A stretch of DNA of 64,000 nt from Hyphomicrobiaceae bacterium. GTDB taxonomy: Bacteria; Pseudomonadota; Alphaproteobacteria; Rhizobiales; Hyphomicrobiaceae. Positions 56,801 through 64,000 of this stretch are shown here, in pieces (positions within the stretch are counted from its first letter, which is position 1; each line of letters begins with the position of its first letter). Location: contig JAEUMD010000015.1 in assembly GCA_016793635.1 (NCBI GenBank), positions 163,829-227,828 on the forward strand, written 5' to 3'. Below the pieces are notes generated by a model. The model was not told the origin of the DNA, ran no database searches, and saw only the letters and a list, made by a program, of their open reading frames with translations. Position numbers and translations under genes: made by a program.

Positions 56801-57331
56801 GTCGCCAAGCTTCGCGGCGCAATCGGCCAGATCAACCGCGAGGCGAAGAAGCGGCTCGGCGAAGCTTTCGATACGGTCGATGGTCACTTCCGCCGACTGT
56901 TCACGACGCTGTTCGGCGGTGGCGAAGCGCGGCTGGAGATGGTCGAGGGCGAGGACCCGCTGCAAGGCGGCCTCGAAATCATCGCCAAACCGCCGGGCAA
57001 GAAGCCGGCGACGCTATCGCTGCTCTCCGGCGGCGAGCAGACGCTCACGGCCTTGTCGCTGATTTTCGCCGTGTTCCTCACCAATCCTTCGCCGATCTGC
57101 GTGCTGGACGAGGTTGACGCGCCGCTCGACGACGCTAACGTCGATCGCTTCTGCACGCTCATGGAGAAGATGGCGGCGGAGACGGCAACCCGTTTCCTCG
57201 TCATCACCCACCACCCGATGACGATGGCGCGGATGAACCGCCTATTCGGTGTCACCATGGCAGAGCGCGGCGTGTCGCAGCTCGTTTCGGTCGATCTCGA
57301 AACCGCCGCGCGGTTCCTCGAGGCGGTCTGA
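53849..57331 (+). CDS. smc: Chromosome segregation SMC protein
   Basis: 1160 residues. Walker A GPNGCGKSN at 31-39, long coiled coils rich in Ala, Glu and Arg, a hinge near 500-640 (SGLPGIVDQLRVSSGYETALG), second coil, ABC signature LSGGEQ near 1060 and Walker B CVLDEVDAPLDDAN near 1085. It forms a ring with ScpAB that organises and segregates the chromosome. Separated from the DsbA pair by 79 bases on the same strand; co-transcription is likely. Confidence 0.97.
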   Translation: MKISRLRLLGFKSFVEPTELLIEPGLTGVVGPNGCGKSNLLEALRWVMGETSHKSMRAAAMDDVIFSGTTHRPARHFAEVTLFLDNTERQAPGEFNDRDQIEITRRIEREAGSSYRINAREARARDIKLLFEDAATGARSPALVRQGQISEIVNAKPEQRRRILEDAAGIAGLHSRRHEAELRLKAAEANLARVADVLGQVTSQMESLKRQARQARRYKEISDEIRRSEALLLHLAWSDAQRAVETEEVGLETSLARLAELMSGEAGAIVEETRRADAMAPLRDAEARRAAALHRLKIEAETFEREVARAVERQRELEARAAQLETDLVREDALAAEARELLARLADEAAELESLDSVSDDAESEARETHERSTELLAAAEATLADVQLRAAEARAGRRSLETGVAERRSHRERTERQLAALESQAREISARAPDARQLTDTTTLGQQLAAELLEIEDATLEAERKALRLAEEVKVKRAEAETARLAAKALSTERETLARLLVPAQSSGLPGIVDQLRVSSGYETALGAALGEDLEAPAIDEPQDGDGEPVAVHWRLIETTSADPRLPVEAEPLSKHVKGPAELTRRLRQVGVVPRDLGARLQAHLKTGQRLVSREGDLWRWDGFVAAAHGTTAAAQRLAQKNRLASIEYEEAQATEAAEMIAEAEATAAEELAEAQSEERQLRQTWRATQARLAETRERLTRIEQAARETEARYAAVSEARERAQDDLAEAIERETELQAALDDLSPNDAIDAELAAARTATDRCRADVTTTAATLAEQQRTRRARAERAAAIATERDRWISRQAAAERQTASLRQRAEVSRTELAALAEMPAGLEERRDTLFSAIADAEAERQRAADTLVQAEADLKAAQQALRAVQSAVSDSREARARIEARLEAARQRRQEEARRIRETLGVVPEGCLPLAGLDPQQPLPGMPDVDRQLTRLRSDRDRLGGVNLQAEEELEALTGQFSTLETERADVEQAVAKLRGAIGQINREAKKRLGEAFDTVDGHFRRLFTTLFGGGEARLEMVEGEDPLQGGLEIIAKPPGKKPATLSLLSGGEQTLTALSLIFAVFLTNPSPICVLDEVDAPLDDANVDRFCTLMEKMAAETATRFLVITHHPMTMARMNRLFGVTMAERGVSQLVSVDLETAARFLEAV

Positions 57332-57682
57332 CGCCCCGCTCATCGAACCACCCTGGAAGGCCCTTTTCGGCTCGCGCTCACCGGGTGCGCGACCAGCGGC
57401 GGCGTGTCACGCCTTGGCCAATGTTCCAACCCGGCGACAGGCTCGTTTCGCGGCACTGGCCGGCAGCAAAGTTGGCACGATCATCCAAGACATTGTTTTC
57501 GGCCATCCAATTTTATTCCGTAGCCGTACCATATGGTTCGCCGAACGGCCCTCCGGCACCGTTAGAACGCTACGATTGTTGAGCTTTCGGTTCCTTGACA
57601 CCCCCAAGGGGCGTGACTATGGTTCGCGCCGTCGATAACCCCGCTGTTTTCCGGGCTCTCTCCAGCTTCGGGCCAAGTCCTC
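57332..57682 (+). promoter_or_regulatory. Upstream region of the FO operon, 351 bp
   Basis: No gene. It is more AT-rich at 57460-57560 and carries the promoter at 57595-57623. Confidence 0.6.
57595..57623 (+). promoter_or_regulatory. Sigma-70-type promoter of the FO operon
   Basis: A perfect -35 TTGACA (57595-57600), a 17-base spacer and -10 TATGGT (57618-57623), about 60 bases before the atpI ATG. Confidence 0.75.
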
Positions 57683-58114
57683 ATGTCAGACCGCGACAAG
57701 TCAGGCAGCGACGGAAGTGGCGACCGCCAGCCTGGCGAGATCAGCCCGGAGGAACGCGAAGCCTTCCGAAAGCGTGCGAGTGAGCTCGGCAAACGCCTCG
57801 ACGAGGCGCAGTCGCGCCACTCAGGCGGATCGAAGCGAAGCGATGGCTCGTCCGAGCAGCCCTCCGGGGCAGGTCTCGCCCAGGCCTTCCGGTTCGCGAC
57901 GGAGCTGATCGTCGGTCTCGGCGTCGGCTGGTTCATCGGCAACGCGCTCGACGGCGTGTTCGGCACCGGGCCGTGGCTGCTGATCGTGTTCATAATGCTC
58001 GGCTTCGCCGCCGGGATGCTGAACGTGATCCGCGCGGCGACGAGGTCGCAACGCAAAGGGCCGGCGGCTCCGCCGGGACGGCCCGAATTGTACGACGACG
58101 AAGACGACAAGTAG
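57683..58114 (+). CDS. atpI: ATP synthase assembly protein AtpI
   Basis: 143 residues. A hydrophilic charged N-terminus (SDRDKSGSDGSGDRQPGEIS) leads into two membrane helices (ATELIVGLGVGWFIGNALD and WLLIVFIMLGFAAGMLNVIRA), the usual AtpI pattern; AtpI helps c-ring assembly. First gene of the FO operon, with the atpB start 11 bases after its stop. Confidence 0.92.
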   Translation: MSDRDKSGSDGSGDRQPGEISPEEREAFRKRASELGKRLDEAQSRHSGGSKRSDGSSEQPSGAGLAQAFRFATELIVGLGVGWFIGNALDGVFGTGPWLLIVFIMLGFAAGMLNVIRAATRSQRKGPAAPPGRPELYDDEDDK

Positions 58115-58125
58115 GGGGACGGACC

Positions 58126-58878
58126 TTGGCAGCCGGCGCGCACGAAGAGGCCCATGGGCCTATGCACCAGTTCGAGCTCACCAAAAAGGTGCCGCTCGAG
58201 CTTTTCGGCTATGACGTTTCCTTCACCAACTCCTCGTTGTGGATGCTGATCGCCGTGGTCGCGGCCAGCGCCTTCCTCATCATGTCGATGCGCGGGCGCT
58301 CGCTGGTGCCGACGCGCTTCCAGTCGATGGCCGAGGTGATCTACGAATTCATGGCGAAGACGGTCCGCGACGTGTGCGGCCCCGAGGGCATGAAGTACTT
58401 CCCGTTCGTCTTCACCATCTTCATTTTCGTCTTCTTCGCCAACGTCCTCGGCATCATTCCGGGCTCGTTCACCACCACCAGCCACATCTCGGTCACGTTC
58501 GCGCTGGCGTTGACGGTGTTCGTGTTCGTCACCCTGGTCGGCTTCAAGACGCAGGGCGTCGGCTACCTCAAGATGTTCGTTCCGGAAGGCGTGCCGCTGC
58601 TGCTGCTGCCGCTGATCGTCGTCATCGAGGTGATCTCCTACTTCATGCGCCCGGTGTCGCTCTCGGTTCGTCTGTTCGCCAACATGCTCGCCGGCCACAT
58701 CCTGCTCAAAGTCTTCGCCGGCTTCGTCATCGGCCTCGGCCTCGTCGGCGGCTGGGCTCCGCTGGCCTTCATGGTCGGCTTTACCGGCTTCGAGCTCGGC
58801 ATCGCCATGCTGCAGGCGTTCATCTTCGCGCTGCTCACCTGCATCTACCTCAACGACGCACTGCACTCGCACCATTGA
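58126..58878 (+). CDS. atpB: F-type ATP synthase subunit a
   Basis: 250 residues from TTG 58126 (AGGGGG upstream; ATG at 58162 is an alternative giving MHQFEL). Six-helix membrane subunit with the proton half-channels; the essential Arg lies in SLSVRLFANMLAGHILLKVF, and the C-terminal helix has GFTGFELGIAMLQAFIFALLTCIYL, read in parts. Couples proton flow to c-ring rotation. Confidence 0.96.
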   Translation: MAAGAHEEAHGPMHQFELTKKVPLELFGYDVSFTNSSLWMLIAVVAASAFLIMSMRGRSLVPTRFQSMAEVIYEFMAKTVRDVCGPEGMKYFPFVFTIFIFVFFANVLGIIPGSFTTTSHISVTFALALTVFVFVTLVGFKTQGVGYLKMFVPEGVPLLLLPLIVVIEVISYFMRPVSLSVRLFANMLAGHILLKVFAGFVIGLGLVGGWAPLAFMVGFTGFELGIAMLQAFIFALLTCIYLNDALHSHH

Positions 58879-58974
58879 TCCAGGCCCGGTTCCCAACGGT
58901 CCGCGCCCGGCTCGACAAACACCCGTCCAAGTTCGCAATCAATCCGCACACTTAAGGTCCAAAAGGAGACAACG

Positions 58975-59196
58975 ATGGATCCCGCAACCGCAAAACTGAT
59001 CGGCGCCGGCCTTGCTTGCACCGGTCTCATCGGCGCCGGCATCGGTGTCGGCACGATTTTCGGCAACTACCTGAACGGCGCGCTGCGCAATCCGTCGGCT
59101 GCCGACAGCCAGCGCATCTGGATGTTCGTCGGCGCCGCCATGACCGAGCTTCTCGGCCTGCTGGCGTTCGTCGTCGCCATGATCATCCTGCAGTAA
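58975..59196 (+). CDS. atpE: F-type ATP synthase subunit c
   Basis: 73 residues: hairpin of two helices, Gly-rich first helix (GAGIGVGTIFGNY), loop R38-N39-P40 and the proton-carrying E58 in GAAMTELLGLLAFVVAM. AAAAGGAGACAACG precedes ATG 58975, a strong ribosome site that fits the high copy number of c. Followed by a hairpin at 59211-59238. Confidence 0.97.
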   Translation: MDPATAKLIGAGLACTGLIGAGIGVGTIFGNYLNGALRNPSAADSQRIWMFVGAAMTELLGLLAFVVAMIILQ

Positions 59197-59210
59197 TCCG
59201 CACGACCCGA

Positions 59211-59238
59211 GGGCGCGGACGTATCGCCGTCCGCGCCC
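59211..59238 (+). terminator. Intercistronic hairpin after atpE
   Basis: Perfect 11-bp stem (59211-59221 with 59228-59238), 6-base loop, then TTGCTGCCTTG, 14 bases after the atpE stop. It is inside the FO operon, so it may be a partial terminator or protect the atpE end of the mRNA. Confidence 0.6.
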
Positions 59239-59442
59239 TTGCTGCCTTGACTGGGCGTCTTGTCGGCGTCCCCCCATTTCCGGCCCGCGCGCCAGCCTCG
59301 TCGACCGGGCGGCATGTCGGGCCTGCTGTTTGATCGAAAGGTCACTCGCCGGACGGGCCTTGCGCCTGATCGGGGCTGACCCTGATACAGTTCCATGGCC
59401 GCCTCGGCTTCGCGCCGCCGGTCCCGTCCTGAGGAGCTCTCG

Positions 59443-59985
59443 ATGATCGCCGCGATTGTCGCCGCCGCAGCCACACACGCTGCCCCGCAATCCTCCGGGA
59501 TGCCGCAGTTCAACCCCGCGTTCTATCCGTCGCAGATCTTCTGGCTGGCGATCTCGTTCGTCGTCCTCTACCTGCTCATGTCGCGCGTCGCGCTGCCCCG
59601 CATCGGCGAGGTGATCGAGGAGCGCCGTGACCGCATCCAGCGCGACATCGATTCCGCCGAGAAGGCGAAGCGCGAGACCGAGAAGGCGCTGGCCGGCTAC
59701 GAGAAGGCCCTCGCCGACGCCCGCGGCCGCGCCAGCGGCATGGCCAAGGAGACGCGCGACAAGCTCACCGCCGAGGTCGATGCCGAGAAGAGCCGCGTTG
59801 ACGCTCAGGTTCAGGCCAAGATCGCCGAGGCCGAGACGCGCATCACCGCCACCAAGACCAAGGCCATGGCCAGCATCGGCGAGATTGCCAGCGATATCGC
59901 CGGTGCCGTGGTCGGCAAGCTCACGGGCAGCGACGCCACGCCCGACGAGGTCAAGAAGGCGCTGCTCCAAGTCTCGAGCAAGTGA
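59443..59985 (+). CDS. atpF': F-type ATP synthase subunit b' (second b subunit)
   Basis: 180 residues from ATG 59443, with GAGGAG upstream. A 30-residue N-terminal extension (AAIVAAAATHAAPQSSG) precedes one membrane helix (IFWLAISFVVLYLLMSRVALP) and a long Ala/Glu/Lys coiled coil that forms half of the peripheral stalk. Having separate b and b' genes is typical of photosynthetic and related alphaproteobacteria and of Hyphomicrobiales. Followed 11 bases later by atpF. Confidence 0.95.
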   Translation: MIAAIVAAAATHAAPQSSGMPQFNPAFYPSQIFWLAISFVVLYLLMSRVALPRIGEVIEERRDRIQRDIDSAEKAKRETEKALAGYEKALADARGRASGMAKETRDKLTAEVDAEKSRVDAQVQAKIAEAETRITATKTKAMASIGEIASDIAGAVVGKLTGSDATPDEVKKALLQVSSK

Positions 59986-59996
59986 GGCAATAGGTC

Positions 59997-60488
59997 ATGC
60001 TCAATCCCGCCAATCCCGAATTCTGGGTCCTCGTTTCGTTCATCGGCTTCGTTCTGATGATGATGTACTTCGGCGTTCCGAAGTTGATCGGTGGCGCGCT
60101 CGACGCACGTGCGGACGCGATCCGCAAGGAGCTGGACGACGCGCGCAAGCTGCGCGAGGAAGCCCAGCAGTTGCTGGCCGACTACCAGAAGAAGAGCCGC
60201 GAGGCCGAGGACGAGGCCAAGAGCATCATCGACCAGGCCCGCCGCGAGGCCGAGGCGCTGGCCGCTGATACGCGAAAGAACCTTGCCGAGCAGGTCGCGC
60301 GCCGCTCCAAGATCGCCGAAGAGAAGATCGCCCGTGCCGAGGCGCAGGCGCTCTCCGAGGTTCGCGGCTCGGCCATCGACGCCGCCATGGCCGCCGCCGA
60401 GAAGATTCTCGCCACCCGCCTGCAGGCATCGGGCAGCGACCCTCTGCTGGCCCAGGGCCTTGCCGACATCAAGCGCAAGCTGAATTGA
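59997..60488 (+). CDS. atpF: F-type ATP synthase subunit b
   Basis: 163 residues: short periplasmic start, one membrane helix (FWVLVSFIGFVLMMMYFGV), then the charged coiled coil of the peripheral stalk. It pairs with b'. Last gene of the FO operon; the F1 genes are not in this window. Confidence 0.95.
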   Translation: MLNPANPEFWVLVSFIGFVLMMMYFGVPKLIGGALDARADAIRKELDDARKLREEAQQLLADYQKKSREAEDEAKSIIDQARREAEALAADTRKNLAEQVARRSKIAEEKIARAEAQALSEVRGSAIDAAMAAAEKILATRLQASGSDPLLAQGLADIKRKLN

Positions 60489-60526
60489 TCGCGGATTCCC
60501 CCGCGCGCACGTCAGCGTCAATACGG

Positions 60527-60556
60527 AAAAGCCGGCATCATCTGCCGGCTTTTTTT
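60527..60556 (+). terminator. Rho-independent terminator of the FO operon
   Basis: Stem AAAAGCCGGCA / TGCCGGCTTTT (60527-60537 with 60543-60553), loop TCATC, then a run of T to 60556. The A-run before it would let it work in both directions. Confidence 0.93.
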
Positions 60557-60800
60557 GTTTTTAGATCATCGAACCGGGTGATCATTTTCCACGATGTGCG
60601 GAGAAAAGCGCGAAATATCAAATCTCTGGAAGCGTGATCGTGACCAGCGCCGCCGGTTTCATCACCTCTCGCCGGCTGGGTTTTCCATGCCGGGAAATCT
60701 CGGACGCCGGGGCACCTCTTGCTCATCAATTGCGGCGGCCGGTAGGCTTCAGACAGTCGCGCGACGATCTCCCGACCAACTCTGAACTGGAGCCTGATCG

Positions 60801-60881
60801 ATGCAGTCCTGGATGCTGGCCTTCCTCTATGCGGGTATCTCAGCGGTCTATTTCGCGATGGCCCTGCACGGCCATCATTGA
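60801..60881 (+). CDS. Very short membrane peptide (26 residues)
   Basis: ATG 60801, AACTGGAG upstream, 26 codons, TGA at 60879-60881. The product is one hydrophobic helix (LAFLYAGISAVYFAMALHG) ending HH, the size and shape of known bacterial small membrane proteins. A perfect 9-bp hairpin (60899-60907 with 60916-60924) starts 17 bases after the stop, as expected of a short transcript end. Chance cannot be excluded for so short a frame. Confidence 0.45.
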   Translation: MQSWMLAFLYAGISAVYFAMALHGHH

Positions 60882-60898
60882 AGCAGCGAACAACACGA

Positions 60899-60924
60899 GC
60901 ACCCCGCCGTTCGCAGCGGGGTGC
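60899..60924. terminator. Hairpin between a tiny frame and a lipoprotein gene
   Basis: Perfect 9-bp stem with an 8-base loop, GCACCCCGC / GCGGGGTGC, without a strong T-run. It lies between the stops of the tiny plus-strand frame and the minus-strand lipoprotein gene. Confidence 0.55.
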
Positions 60925-60998
60925 ATTCAACCCAAACCTCGATATTTCAAGTCTGTTCGGTGGGCCTCGACGACGCGACCCACACCGGCGCTTCCAGC

Positions 60999-61661
60999 CT
61001 AACCTGCGCCCGGCGTCTTGCGGTCGAAAGCGACCTGCACCTGGAACTCGCCCGGACGCGAGCCTTCCGGCAACGCGAACGAAACCTCGCGCACCGCCGA
61101 GAAGTAGCCGATCGGCTTGTCGAGCGCGACGGCAACGGAAAGCTTCACCGCGTCCGCAGCCACAGGCGCACGCTTGGCGTCCATCACGGAGATGTTGACC
61201 GGCAGGGTGACGACACCCGACTGACCTCGTGGGCCGAGCAACACGCGACCGGAGAAGCCGTACTTGATGACGACGCGGCCAGCCTCGACGTGGCACTCGC
61301 GCGCCATCTTGGTGATCTCACCGCGATGCATGATGGCGAGGCCGTCGCCGGAGCGCCCTGCCTCGTAGAAGGTGATGTTGTTGTCGCGCGGGTCGGAGAC
61401 GACGCGCGGACAACCTGGATCGATAGCACCCGTCACGGCCGCACCCGGCGTGGCGCCATCCGCTTTCGCGGCGATCAGCAGTTGCTCCTCGCTGACACCA
61501 TCCGCGGATGCCGAGCTGCTCGACGAATTGCCGCCGAACACGCCACCGCCCAACCCCGAGGTGAGCGAGGACATGCCACAGCCGGCGAGCGCCGTGACGG
61601 CGAGCCCCATGGTGACGAAAGGTGCAGCACGGCGGGAAACCGCCGCGAAGGATTGCGTCAT
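60999..61661 (-). CDS. Lipoprotein of unknown function
   Basis: 220 residues from ATG 61661. Signal peptide with lipobox LAGC at about 25-28, followed by a Ser/Gly-rich linker, then a soluble domain: GAIDPGCPRVVSDPRDNNITFYEAGRSGDGLAIMHRGEITKMAREC, read in parts. Two cysteines in this part could form a disulfide. Conserved in appearance but not assignable to a characterised family. Convergent with the FO side; divergent from ispH. Confidence 0.8.
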   Translation of the reverse strand: MTQSFAAVSRRAAPFVTMGLAVTALAGCGMSSLTSGLGGGVFGGNSSSSSASADGVSEEQLLIAAKADGATPGAAVTGAIDPGCPRVVSDPRDNNITFYEAGRSGDGLAIMHRGEITKMARECHVEAGRVVIKYGFSGRVLLGPRGQSGVVTLPVNISVMDAKRAPVAADAVKLSVAVALDKPIGYFSAVREVSFALPEGSRPGEFQVQVAFDRKTPGAG

Positions 61662-61845
61662 GACGCCCCGATCCGCATAATCGCGCCGCAGTGATAGCGG
61701 TGCGCTTGCCATTCCCCCTAGGCCACGAGCGGCGCCCGGCGGTTCAGCCGTTCATCCTGCCCATTGCCCAATAGCGACTCGAAACCTAACATTCGCGCGT
61801 GGCACCGGCCAGCCGTGCCCCGATGTGATCTGTTGAGAGCCTCTG

Positions 61846-62817
61846 ATGACCGTCACTCCAGACCCACGCCCTCCACTGCGAATTCTGCTCGCCGCGCCCC
61901 GCGGCTTCTGCGCCGGAGTGGACCGCGCCATCCAGATCGTCGAGCTGGCTTTGGCGAAATTCGGCGCGCCGGTCTACGTGCGCCACGAGATCGTCCACAA
62001 TCGGTATGTCGTTGACACCCTCAAGGCCAAAGGCGCCATTTTTGTGGAGGAGCTGGACGAGATACCTGAAACCAGCCAGCCCGTGATCTTTTCGGCACAC
62101 GGTGTGGCGAAGTCGGTTCCCGCCGACGCCGCCGCCCGCAACATGTTCGTGCTCGATGCCACCTGCCCGCTCGTGTTCAAGGTGCACTTCGAGGCGGAGC
62201 GCCACCACCGCGAGGGGCGCGAGATCATCCTGATCGGCCATGCTGGGCATCCCGAGGTCGACGGCACGATGGGTCAGCTTCCCGAAGGCGCCGTCCGGCT
62301 GATCGAGACGGTGGAGGACGCGCGCCGGTTTACGCCCCGCGATCCGGGCCAGCTCGCCTATGTGACCCAGACCACTCTTTCCCTTGATGACACTGCCGCG
62401 ATCGTCACCGTGCTGCGCGAGCGGTTCCCTTCGATCGCTGCTCCGCACAAGGAAGACATCTGCTACGCGACGACCAACCGCCAGAATGCGGTGAAGGCGA
62501 TCGCACCCGAGATTGATTGCCTGCTCGTGGTCGGGGCGCCGAACTCGTCGAACTCCCTGCGCCTGCGCGAGGTGGGCGAACGGGCCGGCTGTCCGAAATC
62601 TCGCCTGATCCAGCGCGCGAACGACATCGACTGGGCCGATCTCGACGGCGCCGGCACTATCGGTATCACCGCCGGCGCTTCCGCGCCGCAAGTGCTGGTC
62701 GATGAAGTGCTCGATGCGCTCGCCGCGCGCTTCCGCACTTCGGTCGAAGTCGTCAGCACGGCCGAGGAACGCATCGCCTTCAACATCCCGCGCGAGCTGC
62801 GACAGCCTGCGGCGTGA
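61846..62817 (+). CDS. ispH: 4-hydroxy-3-methylbut-2-enyl diphosphate reductase
   Basis: Last step of the non-mevalonate isoprenoid pathway, making IPP and DMAPP. 323 residues from ATG 61846. The three iron-sulfur cysteines are C22 (GFCAGVDRA), C107 ([11 protein letters not shown]) and C206 ([10 protein letters not shown]); EEVDG-like [10 protein letters not shown] and the C-terminal [13 protein letters not shown] are also present. Followed 245 bases later by thrB, a common alphaproteobacterial order. Confidence 0.97.
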   Translation: MTVTPDPRPPLRILLAAPRGFCAGVDRAIQIVELALAKFGAPVYVRHEIVHNRYVVDTLKAKGAIFVEELDEIPETSQPVIFSAHGVAKSVPADAAARNMFVLDATCPLVFKVHFEAERHHREGREIILIGHAGHPEVDGTMGQLPEGAVRLIETVEDARRFTPRDPGQLAYVTQTTLSLDDTAAIVTVLRERFPSIAAPHKEDICYATTNRQNAVKAIAPEIDCLLVVGAPNSSNSLRLREVGERAGCPKSRLIQRANDIDWADLDGAGTIGITAGASAPQVLVDEVLDALAARFRTSVEVVSTAEERIAFNIPRELRQPAA

Positions 62818-63062
62818 AGCTTCGGAAATGCCGCCATCTTCGCGCAATCACGCCTGTCCGCTTGCGCCAACATCGCGAGAGCGCTAGAGCGCTATTGTCT
62901 TTGATCAATTCGCATTCGTGATCCATCAAAGTCGCCAAGAGCGCCCTGCAACATGGTTTTGGTCGCTGGTCACGATCTCGATGGAAGCGCATGGCACTTC
63001 CTAATCGACCGATCGCGCCCTAGCACCGCACTTCCCGCCTCAATGCCGGATCAGACCCCAAC

Positions 63063-64000
63063 ATGGCCGTATATACCGAGGTGACCGACGAGGAGCTGGC
63101 GGCGTTTATCGCCGGCTACGACGTCGGCGATCTGCTGTCCTACAAGGGCATTGCCGAAGGCGTCGAGAACACCAACTACGTGGTGCACACGACTCGCGAA
63201 CCGTTGATCCTGACACTCTACGAAAAGCGCGTCGCACGCTCCGACCTGCCATTCTTCGTCGGGCTGATGGAGCATCTCGCCGGCAAGGGCGTGCCCTGCC
63301 CTGTTCCCCGACACGACCGCAAGGGCGAGACGATCGGTGAACTGGCCGGGCGGGCGGCGGCGCTCGTCACGTTTCTCGAGGGATTCTGGATCCGGAGGCC
63401 GAAGGCGGAGCATTGCGCCCGCGTCGGCGAGGCCCTCGCCCGACTGCACGGCGCCGGAGCGGACTTCACCGGCAAGCGGACGAACGCTCTCGGGCCTTCG
63501 GGATGGCAGCCACTCTTCGACCGGTTCCGCGATCGCGCGAACGAGATCTCTCCGGGGCTTGAGGGTGTCATCGCAGATGAGCTTGCGGCCCTGCTGCCGG
63601 CGTGGCCACAGAACCTCCCGTCGGGCGTCATCCACGCCGATCTCTTTCCGGACAACGTCTTCTTCGTCGGTAGCGAGCTCTCGGGACTGATTGACTTCTA
63701 TTTCGCGTGCAACGATGCCTTCGCCTACGACCTGGCGATCTGCCTCAACGCCTGGTGCTTCGAGCCGGACCACGCCTACAACATGACCAAGGGACGGGCG
63801 CTGCTCAAAGGCTACGAACAGGTACGCCCGCTCTCCGCCGCCGAGCGCGCCGCGATGCCCATGCTCGCGCGGGGCGCGGCGTTGCGCTTCCTGCTCACAC
63901 GTTCCTACGACTGGCTGAACACGCCGAAGAATGCCGTCGTCAGCCCACACGATCCGATCGACTACCTGCGGCGGCTGCGGTTCCATCAGAGCGTCGGCTC
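63063..64000 (+). CDS. thrB: Homoserine kinase, choline-kinase-like type (cut by window edge)
   Basis: About 312 residues visible from ATG 63063, still open at the right edge. Aminoglycoside-phosphotransferase fold: [20 protein letters not shown] near the ATP lobe, Brenner motif [13 protein letters not shown] with the catalytic Asp, and [18 protein letters not shown] as the metal Asp block. This is the ThrB_alt type usual in alphaproteobacteria, phosphorylating homoserine for threonine synthesis. Only the last few residues should be missing. Confidence 0.92.
   Translation, partial: MAVYTEVTDEELAAFIAGYDVGDLLSYKGIAEGVENTNYVVHTTREPLILTLYEKRVARSDLPFFVGLMEHLAGKGVPCPVPRHDRKGETIGELAGRAAALVTFLEGFWIRRPKAEHCARVGEALARLHGAGADFTGKRTNALGPSGWQPLFDRFRDRANEISPGLEGVIADELAALLPAWPQNLPSGVIHADLFPDNVFFVGSELSGLIDFYFACNDAFAYDLAICLNAWCFEPDHAYNMTKGRALLKGYEQVRPLSAAERAAMPMLARGAALRFLLTRSYDWLNTPKNAVVSPHDPIDYLRRLRFHQSVG

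Larger units (their letters stand above)
60489..60998 (+). other. Intergenic region with terminators and a tiny frame
   Basis: Holds the FO operon terminator, the 26-residue frame at 60801-60881 and the hairpin at 60899-60924. The stretch 60561-60800 shows no gene. Confidence 0.5.

Noticed and set aside
57562-59970. Two long minus-strand frames opposite atpI, atpB, atpE and atpF'
   Set aside because: Shadow frames over a canonical FO operon with promoter and terminator on the plus strand.

Overview
The window is GC-rich, densely coded chromosomal DNA of an alphaproteobacterium, most likely of the order Hyphomicrobiales. The main evidence is gene content and order: a CcrM-type adenine methyltransferase; 5-aminolevulinate synthase (the C4 route to heme); a separate FO operon atpI-atpB-atpE-atpF'-atpF with the b/b' pair; the block glyA / nrdR-ribD-ribE-ribBA-ribH-nusB-thiL; an ldtR-ldtP regulator/L,D-transpeptidase pair; tlpA divergent from argH; and ispH followed by thrB. 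The genus cannot be fixed from the sequence. I saw no tRNA, rRNA, insertion sequence, prophage or CRISPR array, so this is core chromosome with small accessory patches.

Layout. 0-7 kb: end of a LysR regulator, a small lipoprotein, argH, tlpA, an unknown protein, a VOC protein, a histone-H1-like protein, dapD and a Pro/Gly/Trp-rich exported protein. 7-13 kb: a zinc metallopeptidase divergent from a large transglutaminase/DUF2126 protein, then a glutathione S-transferase. 13-16.4 kb: an accessory patch with a candidate structured RNA and strong terminator, a 44-residue Cys-rich membrane protein, a Met-rich coiled-coil membrane protein and an L,D-transpeptidase. 16.8-25.3 kb: riboflavin/one-carbon block, interrupted by an HxlR regulator and a divergent flavodoxin. 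25.7-34.1 kb: hemA, ldtP, ldtR, a 3-hydroxyisobutyryl-CoA hydrolase-like protein, an extensin-like protein and hemB. 34.1-36.7 kb: cyanide-insensitive-type bd oxidase cydA-cydB with a tiny third gene. 36.8-48.5 kb: DNA repair and modification (uracil-DNA glycosylase, rnhB, PA0069-type radical SAM, ccrM), small exported proteins, a transferase/MBL/transferase operon and moaB. 48.8-57.3 kb: a YiiX-like hydrolase, mutY, a DciA-like DUF721 protein, two DsbA-like proteins and smc. 57.7-64 kb: FO genes, a very short membrane peptide, a lipoprotein, ispH and the start of thrB.

How the genes work together. Several sets serve one task: flavin synthesis (rib genes) beside flavin-using or redox genes; heme synthesis (hemA, hemB) beside the heme-containing bd oxidase; peptidoglycan cross-linking and its control (two L,D-transpeptidases, LdtR); periplasmic thiol chemistry (TlpA and two DsbA-like proteins); and chromosome maintenance (CcrM, SMC, DciA-like, MutY, UDG, RNase HII).

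The least explained features are the RNA candidate at 13.06-13.26 kb, the pair of four-cysteine exported proteins (38.7 and 46.8 kb), the Met-heptad membrane protein (13.8 kb), a RibBA whose GTP cyclohydrolase half lacks its zinc cysteines, and the transglutaminase/ATP-grasp/metallopeptidase locus. All structures, motifs and family names were read by eye from the sequence; no database search was run.
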